Shown here: positions 17,301 through 26,972 of the stretch, one piece after another
Position numbering within the stretch: the first letter of the stretch is position 1
Layout of the letters: each line of letters starts with the position of its first letter
Notes under the pieces: model-generated
Databases searched by the model: none
Told to the model about the DNA's origin: nothing
The model's input: only the letters and a program-made list of their open reading frames with translations
Program-made: the position numbers and the translations under genes
Source of the DNA: an uncultured Umboniibacter sp.
GTDB lineage: Bacteria > Pseudomonadota > Gammaproteobacteria > Pseudomonadales > DSM-25080
Direction: 5' to 3'
DNA: 64,000 nt
NCBI RefSeq assembly: GCF_947497555.1
Contig: NZ_CANMGY010000011.1
Location: forward strand, 1 to 64,000

Positions 17301-18734
17301 GTGCTTACGTTGTCGAATAAAAGAAAATTAGTAGACGCTCAATTCTATTTGGCCAATTATCAGGATGTGGCAGCATCAGGGATGTCGGCGGAAGCGCATT
17401 ACCTCCAGCATGGCTGGCTTGAAGGTCGCTATCCTAGTGCGTTATTCCAGTGGCAGTGGGAACACACTGCTGAGGTCGTTCGGAATTTCTTCGCTAGAAG
17501 TGGCGCCTATCGAATTGTGCTGGTCATTGATGATATTCACAATGAAAGCCTTATTAACCGTATTCTGGAGATAAGTCGGCAAGGCGTTAGCATTCTGATT
17601 TTATCGCGAGCGTTGGGAGTAAGCGCGCATACGGCGGCAAGTGAATTGAGTGTAACGAGTCTCTCTGCATTTCAGCGCTTGCAAATCTCGGGCGAGTTAC
17701 CGAGTGCGCAAATCCATGGTGAGATAGCATGCGTTAACTTATCTACGAATGAGGCTTCTATTACGCTGAATAGCTTAGCGTCAAACTCCGTAGTGCACTT
17801 CGATACTTGGGAAGTTCTAGCAAAGAACCCTTTTGAAGCGCTGGAACAATTATTTCCCTCGCTAAAACGAGTATCCGTGGTGGTACCAAGTTATAACTAC
17901 GCGGAATATTTGGCGCTGAGGCTTCAATCAATTGTTGACCAGACCTATCCGATCTATGAGTTAATTGTTCTGGATGACGCTTCCGCAGATAGCAGTGTGT
18001 TGGTGGCGAATGATATTTTGCGGGCGACGAGGCGTGAATGGCTACTAGACTGCAACGCTGAGAATAGTGGCTCGGTCTTTCGACAGTGGCAAAAAGGGGT
18101 GAGCCTCGCAACAGGAGAGTTTATTTGGATTGCCGAAGCTGATGATGCTGCGAATGAACGTTTTTTAGAAGTTTTACTTTCCGGTGATACAAATTTCACC
18201 ATTGCTGCTTGCAACGCTTCGGTGGTAAATGGAGAAGGTCAGCTTCAGCATAAAAACTATAATTTTCGCTATCGTCCTGCGATGAAGCAGCTAATGAGTC
18301 AAGCAGCAGTTCAGGGTGAAAGCCTCGATGGTAGTGACTTCGTGGAATCCTGTTTGAGTGTTGAAAATCAACTGCTTAATGTCAGTGGGCTTCTTTTTCA
18401 CGCTGATTCCCTGAGAAGAGAATTATTACGATCACTCGATGATCTCTTGGAGTTTAAGATAGCCGGTGATTGGTATCTGTATGTGAACCTCTTACTTCAC
18501 AAGGGAACTAAAATTAAACTGGAAACTTCACCTCTTAATGTTCAGCGCGTTCACGCACGTAGTGTCTCCCAGATAGATCGAGGTCAGCTTCAGATTGACG
18601 AAATAGAGCGAGTTCATCAATTAGTTTTAAACACATTCAATAGTACATCACTCGCCAATGAGCAGAGTGAGTATTTGCTGATAGTCTATCATTACTTTAA
18701 TTTGCAGCCTCCTGCTGAGTTGCTGAGTTGCTAA
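17301..18734 (+). CDS. Family 2 glycosyltransferase with N-terminal accessory motif
   Basis: The 477-residue protein opens with a segment of the form FYLANYQDVAASG...HYLQHGWLEGRYP (about 15-45), a module I know at the N-terminus of many GT2/GT4 enzymes in surface-glycan loci. The GT-A domain starts at VSVVVPSYNYAEYLALRL (about 191-208), with VLDDASADSS and WIAEADDAANERFLEVLL (the E-A-D-D metal site). It should add one sugar to a lipid-linked glycan in the cytoplasm. The GTG at 17301 overlaps a GGAG ribosome-binding site; a TTG at 17310, eight bases after it, may be the real start. It opens the long rightward operon region. Confidence 0.82.
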   Translation: MLTLSNKRKLVDAQFYLANYQDVAASGMSAEAHYLQHGWLEGRYPSALFQWQWEHTAEVVRNFFARSGAYRIVLVIDDIHNESLINRILEISRQGVSILILSRALGVSAHTAASELSVTSLSAFQRLQISGELPSAQIHGEIACVNLSTNEASITLNSLASNSVVHFDTWEVLAKNPFEALEQLFPSLKRVSVVVPSYNYAEYLALRLQSIVDQTYPIYELIVLDDASADSSVLVANDILRATRREWLLDCNAENSGSVFRQWQKGVSLATGEFIWIAEADDAANERFLEVLLSGDTNFTIAACNASVVNGEGQLQHKNYNFRYRPAMKQLMSQAAVQGESLDGSDFVESCLSVENQLLNVSGLLFHADSLRRELLRSLDDLLEFKIAGDWYLYVNLLLHKGTKIKLETSPLNVQRVHARSVSQIDRGQLQIDEIERVHQLVLNTFNSTSLANEQSEYLLIVYHYFNLQPPAELLSC

Positions 18735-18820
18735 CTACATACCATATTTACAACTACTAACTAGAGACTCAGTTTGTGACCTGTTAGGGTGCAGAAAATT
18801 TGAGTTGTAGGAGATTTTTT

Positions 18821-19627
18821 GTGAAAAAGCGCATTTTATTGATGGTTTCTCGGCCTCGCACCGGGAGTAGCTATGCTGGTGAGTTGCTCGCAAAGAGTGG
18901 TCCCTTCGATTATCGCGGTGAAATCTTTAATTCACAGGCTCCCTATAACTTGAAGCCTGCCGAATTCGCCGAGATTTTTGGTTGCTCGATGAACACCATG
19001 GCTCCCCGTGAGCAGGCGACGTTGGTTCGAGAGAACGCACTGAAAGTGCTCAGTTTCCTTGGTGCCAAGGCAGGTGAAGATCGAGTGGTAGTGGTCAAGC
19101 TGTTCGATAATCATGTTTCGAAAACGGTTCTAGAGACGTTAATGTCCAGTCCTGAAGTTGGTTGCTTTGCCCTCGATAGGGCCATTTTGCCGTCCTATAT
19201 ATCGCTGCTTAAGGCAACGGTCTCTAATAGCTGGGATACTCAAGATACAAGCTCGCTAACAGTTGAGTTTAAAGGCTCTCCCTTTAATGGTTGGTTTCGT
19301 CAGCAGACGGTTTGGTTTGAGCGAGTGCAGGGATTGTTAGCGGCGGCCGAAAAGCCCTGCCAGCTAGTGCGTTACGAGGAGCTTTCAGCCGCTGATCATG
19401 GCCATGCTCAGGCTCTCTTGATAGGCGCTGCTGAATTTGGTTTGGGTGTTTCGCTAGGGGCGGTGACTTCGGTAGGAGAAACCAAGTTGAAAAAACAAGA
19501 TAAAGCAGCGGATTATAGTAATACCGTCTCCAACTATAATCACATGATGCGAGCGCCGGGTATTTATTCAACACGGGGTGGGCAGGATAACTTTTGGGAG
19601 ATGGTAACTCGCGCGCCTAAAATATAA
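18821..19627 (+). CDS. Stf0-like sulfotransferase
   Basis: A 268-residue protein. VSRPRTGSSYAGELLAKSG (about 9-27) is a PAPS P-loop of the R-x-G-S type, followed by YRGEIFN (about 31-37). This order resembles Stf0-family sulfotransferases, which sulfate trehalose in mycobacteria and unknown glycans elsewhere. I place the start at the GTG at 18821 because an AGGAG sits eight bases upstream; a TTG at 18800 would put that site inside the gene. The C-terminal region holds a probable basic 3'-phosphate patch around ETKLKKQDK. It lies between a GT2 gene and gmd. Confidence 0.75.
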   Translation: MKKRILLMVSRPRTGSSYAGELLAKSGPFDYRGEIFNSQAPYNLKPAEFAEIFGCSMNTMAPREQATLVRENALKVLSFLGAKAGEDRVVVVKLFDNHVSKTVLETLMSSPEVGCFALDRAILPSYISLLKATVSNSWDTQDTSSLTVEFKGSPFNGWFRQQTVWFERVQGLLAAAEKPCQLVRYEELSAADHGHAQALLIGAAEFGLGVSLGAVTSVGETKLKKQDKAADYSNTVSNYNHMMRAPGIYSTRGGQDNFWEMVTRAPKI

Positions 19628-19775
19628 TCAATGAGTAAGCAACTAAATGTCGAAATCTGAGTGACTCAGCCACTGAATTGCTCAGGGTGCTTGGCTTCCG
19701 AAATTAGCTTGGTATTTATACGTGTTTTTACGTTAGAATAGCAGCTATTTTTTAGAGCTAATTGGTTTGTATTGT

Positions 19776-20891
19776 ATGAAAAAAGCGTTGATTACCGGTG
19801 TAACGGGGCAGGATGGTTCATATCTTGCTGAATTCCTACTAGATAAAGGTTATGAAGTGCATGGCATTAAGCGCCGTGCGAGTTTATTTAATACTCAGCG
19901 AGTTGACCACATCTACGCTGATCCCCATGAGAAAAATGCTCGCTTTAAGCTGCATTACGGTGATCTAACCGACAGCTCAAACTTGACGCGTATTCTAAAG
20001 GAAGTTCAGCCGGACGAAGTTTACAACTTGGGAGCTCAGTCACACGTGGCAGTTTCCTTTGAGGCACCCGAGTACACGGCTGATGTTGATGCAATGGGTA
20101 CCTTACGTTTACTTGAGGCAATTCGGTTCCTAGGTCTTGAAAAGAAGACCAAGTTCTATCAGGCATCAACCTCTGAACTTTACGGTGAAGTGCGAGAAAT
20201 TCCGCAAACCGAAACGACTCCTTTCCATCCGCGTTCACCCTATGCCGTCGCAAAAATGTACGCCTACTGGATTACTGTCAATTATCGTGAGTCATATGGT
20301 ATGTATGCCTGTAACGGTATTTTGTTTAATCATGAGTCGCCGCGCCGCGGTGAAACGTTCGTAACACGTAAGATTACTCGTGCCGTCGCCAACATTGCTC
20401 AGGGTATTGAGAACTGTCTTTACCTTGGCAATATGGATGCGCTCCGTGACTGGGGTCATGCGAAGGACTACGTCCGTATGCAGTGGATGATGCTTCAGCA
20501 GGATCAGCCCGACGATTTCGTTATTGCAACCGGTAAACAAATCTCAGTGCGTGAATTTGTCCGAATGTCGGCGGCCGAAGCGGGCATTTCCCTTGAATTC
20601 TCCGGTGAAGGCGTGGATGAAATTGCGACTGTTACAGCAGTGACCGGGGATAATGCCCCAGGTGTTGCCGTGGGTGACGTCATTGTGAAAGTAGATCCAC
20701 GATACTTCCGCCCAGCTGAAGTGGAAACGCTACTTGGTGATCCAGCGAAGGCTAAAGCTAAGCTAGGTTGGGTGCCAGAGATTACGGTAGAAGAGATGTG
20801 TGCAGAGATGGTTGAAAGTGATCTTCAGAGCGCTAAGCAACATGCAATCCTAAAGAATCACGGTTATAGCGTTTCCGTTTCTAAAGAATAA
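19776..20891 (+). CDS. gmd: GDP-mannose 4,6-dehydratase
   Basis: Converts GDP-D-mannose to GDP-4-keto-6-deoxy-D-mannose, the first step to GDP-L-fucose. The N-terminus [20 protein letters not shown] with [18 protein letters not shown] is the Gmd NADP-binding region. [11 protein letters not shown] gives the catalytic Thr/Ser-Glu, and [12 protein letters not shown] the Y-x-x-x-K pair. At 371 residues it has the usual length. An ATG at 19776 gives the known family start (MKKALITG); a TTG nine bases upstream is less likely. GDP-mannose itself must come from manB/manC functions not seen in this window. It is followed by fcl after 65 bases, so the pathway is grouped. Confidence 0.96.
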   Translation: MKKALITGVTGQDGSYLAEFLLDKGYEVHGIKRRASLFNTQRVDHIYADPHEKNARFKLHYGDLTDSSNLTRILKEVQPDEVYNLGAQSHVAVSFEAPEYTADVDAMGTLRLLEAIRFLGLEKKTKFYQASTSELYGEVREIPQTETTPFHPRSPYAVAKMYAYWITVNYRESYGMYACNGILFNHESPRRGETFVTRKITRAVANIAQGIENCLYLGNMDALRDWGHAKDYVRMQWMMLQQDQPDDFVIATGKQISVREFVRMSAAEAGISLEFSGEGVDEIATVTAVTGDNAPGVAVGDVIVKVDPRYFRPAEVETLLGDPAKAKAKLGWVPEITVEEMCAEMVESDLQSAKQHAILKNHGYSVSVSKE

Positions 20892-20956
20892 TTAGCGCCA
20901 TCCAGTGAACAGTGCGCGGCTAGTAGTTAGTCGCGGGCTCAATTGAGAGAACTCAA

Positions 20957-21916
20957 ATGAAAAAAGTTTTTGTAGCTGGCCATCGAGGAATGGTAGGTTC
21001 TGCCATTGTTCGCACCCTATCGCAGCGCGATAATATCGAAATTGTTACCCGCACTCGCGCTGAGTTGGACCTTTCGTCCCAGGCAGCGGTCGCGGAGTTT
21101 TTCTCAGCGCAGCAGTTCGATGAAGTCTACTTGGCTGCAGCAAAGGTGGGTGGAATTATTGCTAACAATACCTACCCAGCAGAGTTTATATACGAAAACC
21201 TGATGATGGAGTGCAATATTATTCACTCCGCCCATCAAAGCGGCGTGCAGAAGCTCTTGTTCTTAGGGTCCAGTTGTATCTATCCTAAGCTGGCCGAACA
21301 GCCCATGTCTGAGACAGCTTTGCTAACTGGCACCTTAGAGCCTACTAATGAGCCCTATGCCGTCGCAAAAATTGCGGGTATCAAGCTATGTGAAAGTTAT
21401 AACCGTCAATATGGCCGTGATTATCGCTCGGTGATGCCAACCAATCTGTATGGCCCACACGATAACTTTCATCCCGAAAATTCACATGTTATCCCTGCGC
21501 TGTTGCGTCGCTTCCATGAGGCGAAGGAAAATGGTGATAGCGAAGTGGTTGCTTGGGGTAGCGGCAAGCCGATGCGTGAGTTCCTTCACGTAGATGATAT
21601 GGCGGCAGCATCGGTCTATGTCATGGAGCTGGATTGCTCAACCTACGAGGCGAATACAGAACCTATGCTGAGTCATATCAATGTGGGAACTGGTGTGGAC
21701 TGCACTATCCGTGAATTGGTGGAGACTGTTGCCAAGGTGGTTGGTTTTACTGGCGCTGTTAGCTTCGATGCATCTAAGCCCGATGGTGCTCCGCGTAAAC
21801 TGATGAATGTAGATCGGCTGGCTTCGTTGGGCTGGCGCGCAGGTATTAGTTTAGAAAGCGGTTTGCAGGATGCGTATCAGTGGTTTCTGGCAAATCAGGA
21901 TAACTTCCGAGGTTAA
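20957..21916 (+). CDS. fcl: GDP-L-fucose synthase
   Basis: Epimerises and reduces GDP-4-keto-6-deoxymannose to GDP-L-fucose using NADPH. The 319-residue protein begins [18 protein letters not shown] (SDR-type G-x-x-G-x-x-G), has [18 protein letters not shown] (catalytic Ser and Cys region) and [18 protein letters not shown] (Y-x-x-x-K), and the [20 protein letters not shown] segment typical of Fcl/WcaG. Length and all motifs fit a complete enzyme. Located directly after gmd and eight bases before the start of gmm, the same order as in enterobacterial colanic acid clusters, which supports a fucose-containing product. Confidence 0.96.
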   Translation: MKKVFVAGHRGMVGSAIVRTLSQRDNIEIVTRTRAELDLSSQAAVAEFFSAQQFDEVYLAAAKVGGIIANNTYPAEFIYENLMMECNIIHSAHQSGVQKLLFLGSSCIYPKLAEQPMSETALLTGTLEPTNEPYAVAKIAGIKLCESYNRQYGRDYRSVMPTNLYGPHDNFHPENSHVIPALLRRFHEAKENGDSEVVAWGSGKPMREFLHVDDMAAASVYVMELDCSTYEANTEPMLSHINVGTGVDCTIRELVETVAKVVGFTGAVSFDASKPDGAPRKLMNVDRLASLGWRAGISLESGLQDAYQWFLANQDNFRG

Positions 21917-21923
21917 GCTGAAG

Positions 21924-22376
21924 ATGTTACCTCTGAATGAATTTAGACAAATCGTCGCTGGTACGCCGTTGGTATCCATTGATTTGGTGGTAGAGGATTC
22001 GACTGGAGCGTTCCTTTTGGGCCTTCGTGAAAACGCGCCGGCACAGGGTTATTGGTTTGTTCCGGGCGGTCGAATTCTAAAGGGTGAGCAGATCCCCCAA
22101 GCGTTTACTCGCCTGGTGAGTAATGAGCTGGGAGTGGCAATGAATATTGATGAGGCCGTGTTTCATGGCGTCTATGAGCATCATTATAGTGACTCTTTTG
22201 CGGATCCTTCTGTGAGTACGCACTATGTCGTGCTGGCCTATAAGATCCAATTGAATTGTGAAATTCAATCGCTTCCCGTCGCGCAACATAGTCAATACAA
22301 ATGGTACTCAGCGGCGGAGCTTTTGAGTGATGATTCGGTGCATCAGCACACGAAATGGTATTTTGAAAATAAGTGA
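21924..22376 (+). CDS. gmm: GDP-mannose mannosyl hydrolase (Nudix)
   Basis: A 150-residue Nudix-type protein like E. coli Gmm/NudD. TPLVSIDLVVED, PAQGYWFVPGGRILKGE (about 39-55) and the following AFTRLVSNELG match Gmm, whose Nudix box is diverged in the same way. It hydrolyses GDP-mannose or GDP-glucose to GDP and sugar, probably tuning the GDP-sugar pool. I start it at ATG 21924, eight bases after the fcl stop; the frame is open further upstream inside fcl but the family begins here. Its TGA overlaps or abuts the next gene, indicating an operon. Confidence 0.92.
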   Translation: MLPLNEFRQIVAGTPLVSIDLVVEDSTGAFLLGLRENAPAQGYWFVPGGRILKGEQIPQAFTRLVSNELGVAMNIDEAVFHGVYEHHYSDSFADPSVSTHYVVLAYKIQLNCEIQSLPVAQHSQYKWYSAAELLSDDSVHQHTKWYFENK

Positions 22377-22384
22377 GAAGAGAT

Positions 22385-22870
22385 ATGTTAGGAAGAATTA
22401 AAAACTTGGCTAAGCGAGTAATTAAAAAGTTATTGGGTCGCTCAGCGCCTGCAGCGGGTCAGTTTTCACTGAATATTGATGAGGTGACTCAGGAAAGCAT
22501 TTCGGGTTGGGTTGCGGTGCTGGCAAATCCATCTCATCGAGCTGTTGTTCAGTTGGTAGAAGAGGGCGTAGTAGTATCGGAAGCGTCGGCAAATATTTTG
22601 CGAGAGGATGTTTTAATGGCTGGTATTGGCGATGGCCAATACGGCTTTAGTCTTCCAACACGCATGGGCGCATTTGACGTCCGCCCGCGTATTTTTTCAG
22701 TTGTTGTTGATGGTAAGAAAGCGGACATTCAGCCAATTGTCATTAAGCCGCGCGTGGATAGCGCAGCGGCCGCAATTTGTGTAGAGATGGAGCAGCGAAT
22801 GGAAGCATTGCTAGCGTTGCACTCAGAACGGATGTTACGCGAAGTTGAACAGATCGTTAATAATCAATAA
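22385..22870 (+). CDS. Small accessory protein of unknown function in glycan operon
   Basis: About 161 residues. A basic N-terminus (LGRIKNLAKRVIKKLLGR) precedes a beta-rich core containing ISGWVAVLANPSHRAVVQL, then NILREDVLMAGIGDGQYGFS. This I-S-G-W ... R-x-D-L-x-x-A-G-x-G-D-G-x-x-G-F pattern is a module I have seen fused to glycosyltransferases in surface-glycan loci; here it stands alone. The C-terminus is a short helix (MEQRMEALLALHSERMLREV) that may dimerise. The ATG at 22385 has a GAGAAG upstream; a GTG at 22373 overlapping the gmm stop is possible. The basic helix could bind membrane lipids. Function unknown. Confidence 0.6.
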   Translation: MLGRIKNLAKRVIKKLLGRSAPAAGQFSLNIDEVTQESISGWVAVLANPSHRAVVQLVEEGVVVSEASANILREDVLMAGIGDGQYGFSLPTRMGAFDVRPRIFSVVVDGKKADIQPIVIKPRVDSAAAAICVEMEQRMEALLALHSERMLREVEQIVNNQ

Positions 22871-22878
22871 GGCACTCT

Positions 22879-24759
22879 ATGCTTGCCCCAATGAAACTGG
22901 TTGTTTTTTGTCCGCTGCCACCTAAGCCTAACGGTATCGCCGATTATTTTTACGAGCAGATACCCTACTTGGCGGCGGCTACGGAACTTCGTATTGTGGT
23001 CCCGAATGATCAGGATGAAGTGGCGCCTACTCCAGATGGGGTCTCGGTTTATAGATTAGCTGAATACCTTCATACCAGAGATGATTTTGAAGGGTTTAGG
23101 CACCTATATCATGTAGGCAATAATGGTGATGCGGTGTACTTGCTACCGGTACTACTGTCTACCCCGGGGACAGTCGTCATTCATGATTTAAACCTTCATC
23201 ACCTCATGGATTTGACCACCTTGGCACAGGGTCGCCACGATAGCTATTCAATGGCTTTACATCATGATTATGGAGTGTTGGGGCAGCGCCTGGGTGAGGG
23301 GACGACGAAGCGTGGCTTTAAAGGTACGTTTTCCACTTCACAGCTACTACTTAACGCCAGTGTCATTGATAACGCGGATAGAGTGATTGTTCATTCAAAT
23401 TACGCCGCTCGAATTGTTTCAGCCAGGCAGCGGGAAGTGACCGTTATCCCCCACCACTTGGCGCCTGAGATTGATCAATATGATATTGCCAATAAGCTGA
23501 GCTACCGTGATGAACTTGGGTTGCCTCGTAATAAAGCTATCTTTACGTCCATGGGCTTTATCGCCAAGGCGAAGCAAATTCGCGCTGTCCTCGAGGCGGT
23601 TAAAACACTAAAGGATCAGGGTGAGGCGGTACTCTATGTACTGGCCGGACAGTGTAAGCCACACGAGTATGATGTCTTCGCTGATATCAAAGCACTGGGC
23701 TTAGAGAATGATGTCTTAGTTACTGGCTTTTTAACGGAAACAGAATTTTACCAGTACTTGGGCGCATCGGACTTTATTGTTAATTTACGTTATCCAAGTG
23801 GCGGTGAAAGCTCTGGTACGCTCACTCGAGCTCTAGGTATGGGGCTTGCCTGTGTAGTCATAAACACTGGGCCATTCGCAGAGATCCCTGAGTCCTGCGC
23901 AATCAAACTCAATTATCATGAAGAGTTTCATGAACAACTGGCCTCAGCACTTCAGCGCCTAATTCAAATGCCAGATGAAGCGCTTAAGGTTGGCCAGGCC
24001 GCGCAGGATTGGGTTAACGAATCACACCGAATTACTGATACGGTTAAGTCTTACCTCTCGGTGGTAGAGAACACAACAGAGGCCGTTAACTTAAGCGCGG
24101 TTTCACAGGTATCTCAATTAACATGCAGAATTACCGCTAGTCTTAATTTATCAAATAGCTTAAAAGATGGTTTAGTTGAGGAAGACCCTTGGTGTTCGTT
24201 ATTAAGCAATGGTCAAACACAGCGTTTGTTTAACAGCGAGACCACGCTAGTTGTGAATCCCAGTAAAGCCTCTGAGCAGCTTCTAGCGTCTCATCTACCG
24301 CATGTTCATTTTTGTCGATGGGCTGAATTGGCTGAAACTGACAATGAGCAATCGCGTTATCACCAAGTACTTATGGCCATTGAAGCTGCCGATTTTATTC
24401 AGTATGGCAGTGCCGTGCTGAAATTTATCAATTGGCAGCTAGAAATAGGTGCTTCGCTTCAGCTAGTGATTTATAGCGTATCGCCGGAAGCCGGCCTGCC
24501 GCTTCAAACCGAAATAGCGACCTTAGTGTCTGAGGCGGGACTCGAACTGCAGTCATCCTCGTTGAGTTCGGGTAATCGTCAGAGTCTCAGTTTCCAATCG
24601 GTAGACAGGTTTTTACTTTCGGCACGGGTGATTTCCCGGATGACGGCCAGTTTGGCTGGGGAATCCGTCAAGGCGCAGTTGCTGACTAGCGCAACCGTGG
24701 CATTGCTTAAGGGTCAATTTTCCAATAGTCCGCTAAATGCGTTGGAGGATAGGGTTTGA
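22879..24759 (+). CDS. GT4-type glycosyltransferase with extra C-terminal domain
   Basis: The 626-residue protein starts with a GT-B fold: MKLVVFCPLPPKPNGIADYF (from about residue 5) is a typical opening, VIHDLNLHH the acceptor side, and FLTETEFYQYLGASDFIVNL with PSGGESSGTLTRALGMG (about 311-327) the donor-sugar E-x7-E-like region of GT4 enzymes. Residues about 410-626 are an added domain; a segment near FINWQLEIGASLQLVIYSV looks like part of a degenerate methyltransferase fold, which is only a guess. It begins 8 bases after the small accessory gene and its stop overlaps the next gene's TTG start. Transfers an unknown sugar. Confidence 0.82.
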   Translation: MLAPMKLVVFCPLPPKPNGIADYFYEQIPYLAAATELRIVVPNDQDEVAPTPDGVSVYRLAEYLHTRDDFEGFRHLYHVGNNGDAVYLLPVLLSTPGTVVIHDLNLHHLMDLTTLAQGRHDSYSMALHHDYGVLGQRLGEGTTKRGFKGTFSTSQLLLNASVIDNADRVIVHSNYAARIVSARQREVTVIPHHLAPEIDQYDIANKLSYRDELGLPRNKAIFTSMGFIAKAKQIRAVLEAVKTLKDQGEAVLYVLAGQCKPHEYDVFADIKALGLENDVLVTGFLTETEFYQYLGASDFIVNLRYPSGGESSGTLTRALGMGLACVVINTGPFAEIPESCAIKLNYHEEFHEQLASALQRLIQMPDEALKVGQAAQDWVNESHRITDTVKSYLSVVENTTEAVNLSAVSQVSQLTCRITASLNLSNSLKDGLVEEDPWCSLLSNGQTQRLFNSETTLVVNPSKASEQLLASHLPHVHFCRWAELAETDNEQSRYHQVLMAIEAADFIQYGSAVLKFINWQLEIGASLQLVIYSVSPEAGLPLQTEIATLVSEAGLELQSSSLSSGNRQSLSFQSVDRFLLSARVISRMTASLAGESVKAQLLTSATVALLKGQFSNSPLNALEDRV

Positions 24760-25817
24760 ATTCCAAGCAATTACGAGCGTTCCAAGTTGTCTTCGAACAC
24801 CTAGTCCCCTCAGGTAGCTTTTTGTGCGTTGGTGACCTATTCTCGCCTGGCTCCGCCTACCTTCAGCTGAATCATACTAAAAACACGACGCTGGTGTTTA
24901 CCGAGGATCTAGTGTCGGAACTTCCCTTAGAAGTCTTCGATGACTACCGTTCAAACAGCGCTTGCTTGGTATCGTCGGTATTCCTTGGAGAGGCTCAAGG
25001 TCAGATACTTCGTCATGAGTCGCTTAAGCCCGGAGCATCTGAATATCTTGGTAGATTGACAAGCGCGAAGGTAAAAACACCTGCCCAGGTACTACCGCAA
25101 TTTCGTCTCCCGAGTGCAATCCATCTAGGTGGTCAGAATCGCTTTGTGGTGAACGCAGTGCTTAGCTTTGCCGCGGCTCACAATATCTTATGTACGCTGA
25201 CTACAACGGCCGCTGCGTTGGTTACGTCAGACACTGCAAATCAATTCGACTGGCTTAATGAAACATTTGAAACGGTTGCCGGGGGCACGATAGCGGCACA
25301 AACTGCTGCAGAGTCTGCGTTCGCCATTGCCGTGCCGAAGGGTTCTGTGGATATAGCGCTGATGCAGAGTCATGGGGCGCGCTCACTGATTCATGTCACG
25401 CCGGCAGTTAACTGGCTAACTTCCTTCAAAGAAGAAATAACTAGCCTGCCCGTAGGTGCGATGCCGAGGTTAGGTTTCTACCCTGATAGTGGTGATGGAC
25501 TGAATTGGGCTAAACCCAATGAAGCGAATACCTTATATTTGGTTGCCCCGGTAACAGGAAGCTACCAGCTGTTAATTGAGGTTGGCGAGGTAGGTTCCGA
25601 TCTCAAGGATAAACACGTAGCAATCGTCGCGGGCCGCTCACCCATTATTTATAAGCCTAATGACAAATCCATTGAACTGACTATTGACGTAGTCGCCAAT
25701 GAGATTATTCCAATAACATTTATTCTGCCAACTTGGAGTTACCAGGAAGACCACGACCGTTGGGTGGGTATCGCCATAAAAAGCGTGGCACTATTGACGT
25801 TAGAGGATAGTAAATGA
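24756..25817 (+). CDS. Unrecognised glycan-operon protein with C-terminal beta-sandwich-like region
   Basis: A 353-residue protein with no clear family. The C-terminal third (TLYLVAPVTGSYQLLIEVG to DRWVGIAIKSVALL, about 253-348) alternates short beta strands and ends with an R-x-x-G-I-A-I motif. I associate this pattern with small beta-sandwich modules next to glycosyltransferases. The central part is Ala/Thr-rich. The start is a TTG at 24756 overlapping the previous stop, with a strong GGAGG seven bases upstream, so translation coupled to the GT4 gene is likely. The next gene overlaps its stop by ATGA. It may act as a partner of the flanking glycosyltransferases. Confidence 0.5.
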   Translation: MNSKQLRAFQVVFEHLVPSGSFLCVGDLFSPGSAYLQLNHTKNTTLVFTEDLVSELPLEVFDDYRSNSACLVSSVFLGEAQGQILRHESLKPGASEYLGRLTSAKVKTPAQVLPQFRLPSAIHLGGQNRFVVNAVLSFAAAHNILCTLTTTAAALVTSDTANQFDWLNETFETVAGGTIAAQTAAESAFAIAVPKGSVDIALMQSHGARSLIHVTPAVNWLTSFKEEITSLPVGAMPRLGFYPDSGDGLNWAKPNEANTLYLVAPVTGSYQLLIEVGEVGSDLKDKHVAIVAGRSPIIYKPNDKSIELTIDVVANEIIPITFILPTWSYQEDHDRWVGIAIKSVALLTLEDSK

Positions 25818-26920
25818 AACCTATTCTTATCGTCTCGCCCATCCCCTCGCATCCTCAGTTACAGGGAAATAGTCAGCGGATCTTCACGTTAGCTAAATGG
25901 CTAAAATCTTCTGGTTTCCCTCTGCACTTCGTTTACTACGGCATGGAAGGCCTCACTGATCTGCAACGCCGAGAAATGTCTGAGTTTTGGGATGAGTTTT
26001 ACTATATTTCACCCAATCGCGCGGCTCCAGCTCCAAGCCATGACGACTATTACGATATCGATGACTGGTTTGATGATAAAGTAGGCTTTCAGGTATCCGA
26101 ACTTTCAAAGCGCTATGACTACGGATCGTGCATTGTTAACTACGTTTGGTTTTCCAAAGTGCTAGATTATCTTCCAGACAGTGTGGTGAAGGTGATCGAT
26201 ACCCATGACGTTTTCGGTGATCGTCATATTGTTGCTAAAGCCGCAGGGTTAGAGCCCGTTTGGTTCTATACTACGGTAGAATTGGAGAGTAAAGGTCTGA
26301 GTCGGGCAGATGTCGTACTCGCTATTCAAAGTGAGGAGGCGGCCTATTTCGAACTCATTACTCATCGCCAGGTTATCGAAATCGGCCATGTAATACCGCC
26401 GACTTTCCTGCCGCAGCGCAATGAGAAACAATTGCGAATTGGTTATTTGGGCAGCGCTAATCCATTTAATGTGGCTTCCATCGAAGAATTAGAAAAAGCT
26501 TTAAACGGAGTTGATAACACAAATATTAGTTGGTGCCTCGCCGGTTCGATTACTCGCGCAATTAATAACAAAGACGGTATCTTTGAAAACTGGGGCTTTG
26601 TAGATAGCCTTGATGACTTTTACCGAGAAATGGATATTATCGTCAATCCCATGGTGGGAGGTACGGGTTTGAAGATTAAATCCGTTGAGGCGCTATCCTA
26701 TGGCAAGCCCCTCTTAGCAACACCGGATGCCATGGTGGGAATCAATACCACGGCAGAGAGCCATCTGTTTGAGTCTTTAACGTCTTTGGTTCAGTTTGCC
26801 AACGAGTATTCTGCTCCACGTCTTGTTGATGAAACCAATTTGGCGCGGAGTGTTTACCAGGACTACTGTCATCAACAGCTGGTAAATATTGAGTCATTGG
26901 TAGCGGTGATGTCGCGTTGA
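25814..26920 (+). CDS. GT4-like glycosyltransferase
   Basis: A 368-residue GT-B-type enzyme. ILIVSPIPSHPQLQGNSQRI opens the N-terminal domain; VVKVIDTHDVFGDRH is in the middle; LRIGYLGSANPFNVASIEEL starts the second Rossmann domain; and DIIVNPMVGGTGLKIKSVEALSYGKPLLAT (about 275-304) is the donor-binding G-T-G-L-K-I-K motif of this group. It should transfer a sugar in the cytoplasm. ATG overlaps the preceding stop (ATGA) with GAGG upstream, so it is translationally coupled. The following gene is 52 bases away. Confidence 0.85.
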   Translation: MKPILIVSPIPSHPQLQGNSQRIFTLAKWLKSSGFPLHFVYYGMEGLTDLQRREMSEFWDEFYYISPNRAAPAPSHDDYYDIDDWFDDKVGFQVSELSKRYDYGSCIVNYVWFSKVLDYLPDSVVKVIDTHDVFGDRHIVAKAAGLEPVWFYTTVELESKGLSRADVVLAIQSEEAAYFELITHRQVIEIGHVIPPTFLPQRNEKQLRIGYLGSANPFNVASIEELEKALNGVDNTNISWCLAGSITRAINNKDGIFENWGFVDSLDDFYREMDIIVNPMVGGTGLKIKSVEALSYGKPLLATPDAMVGINTTAESHLFESLTSLVQFANEYSAPRLVDETNLARSVYQDYCHQQLVNIESLVAVMSR

Positions 26921-26972
26921 TTTCTGAAGTGAGGTTACTTCAGGCGCATTTCGCCAGGGCTAAGAGGGTAAA

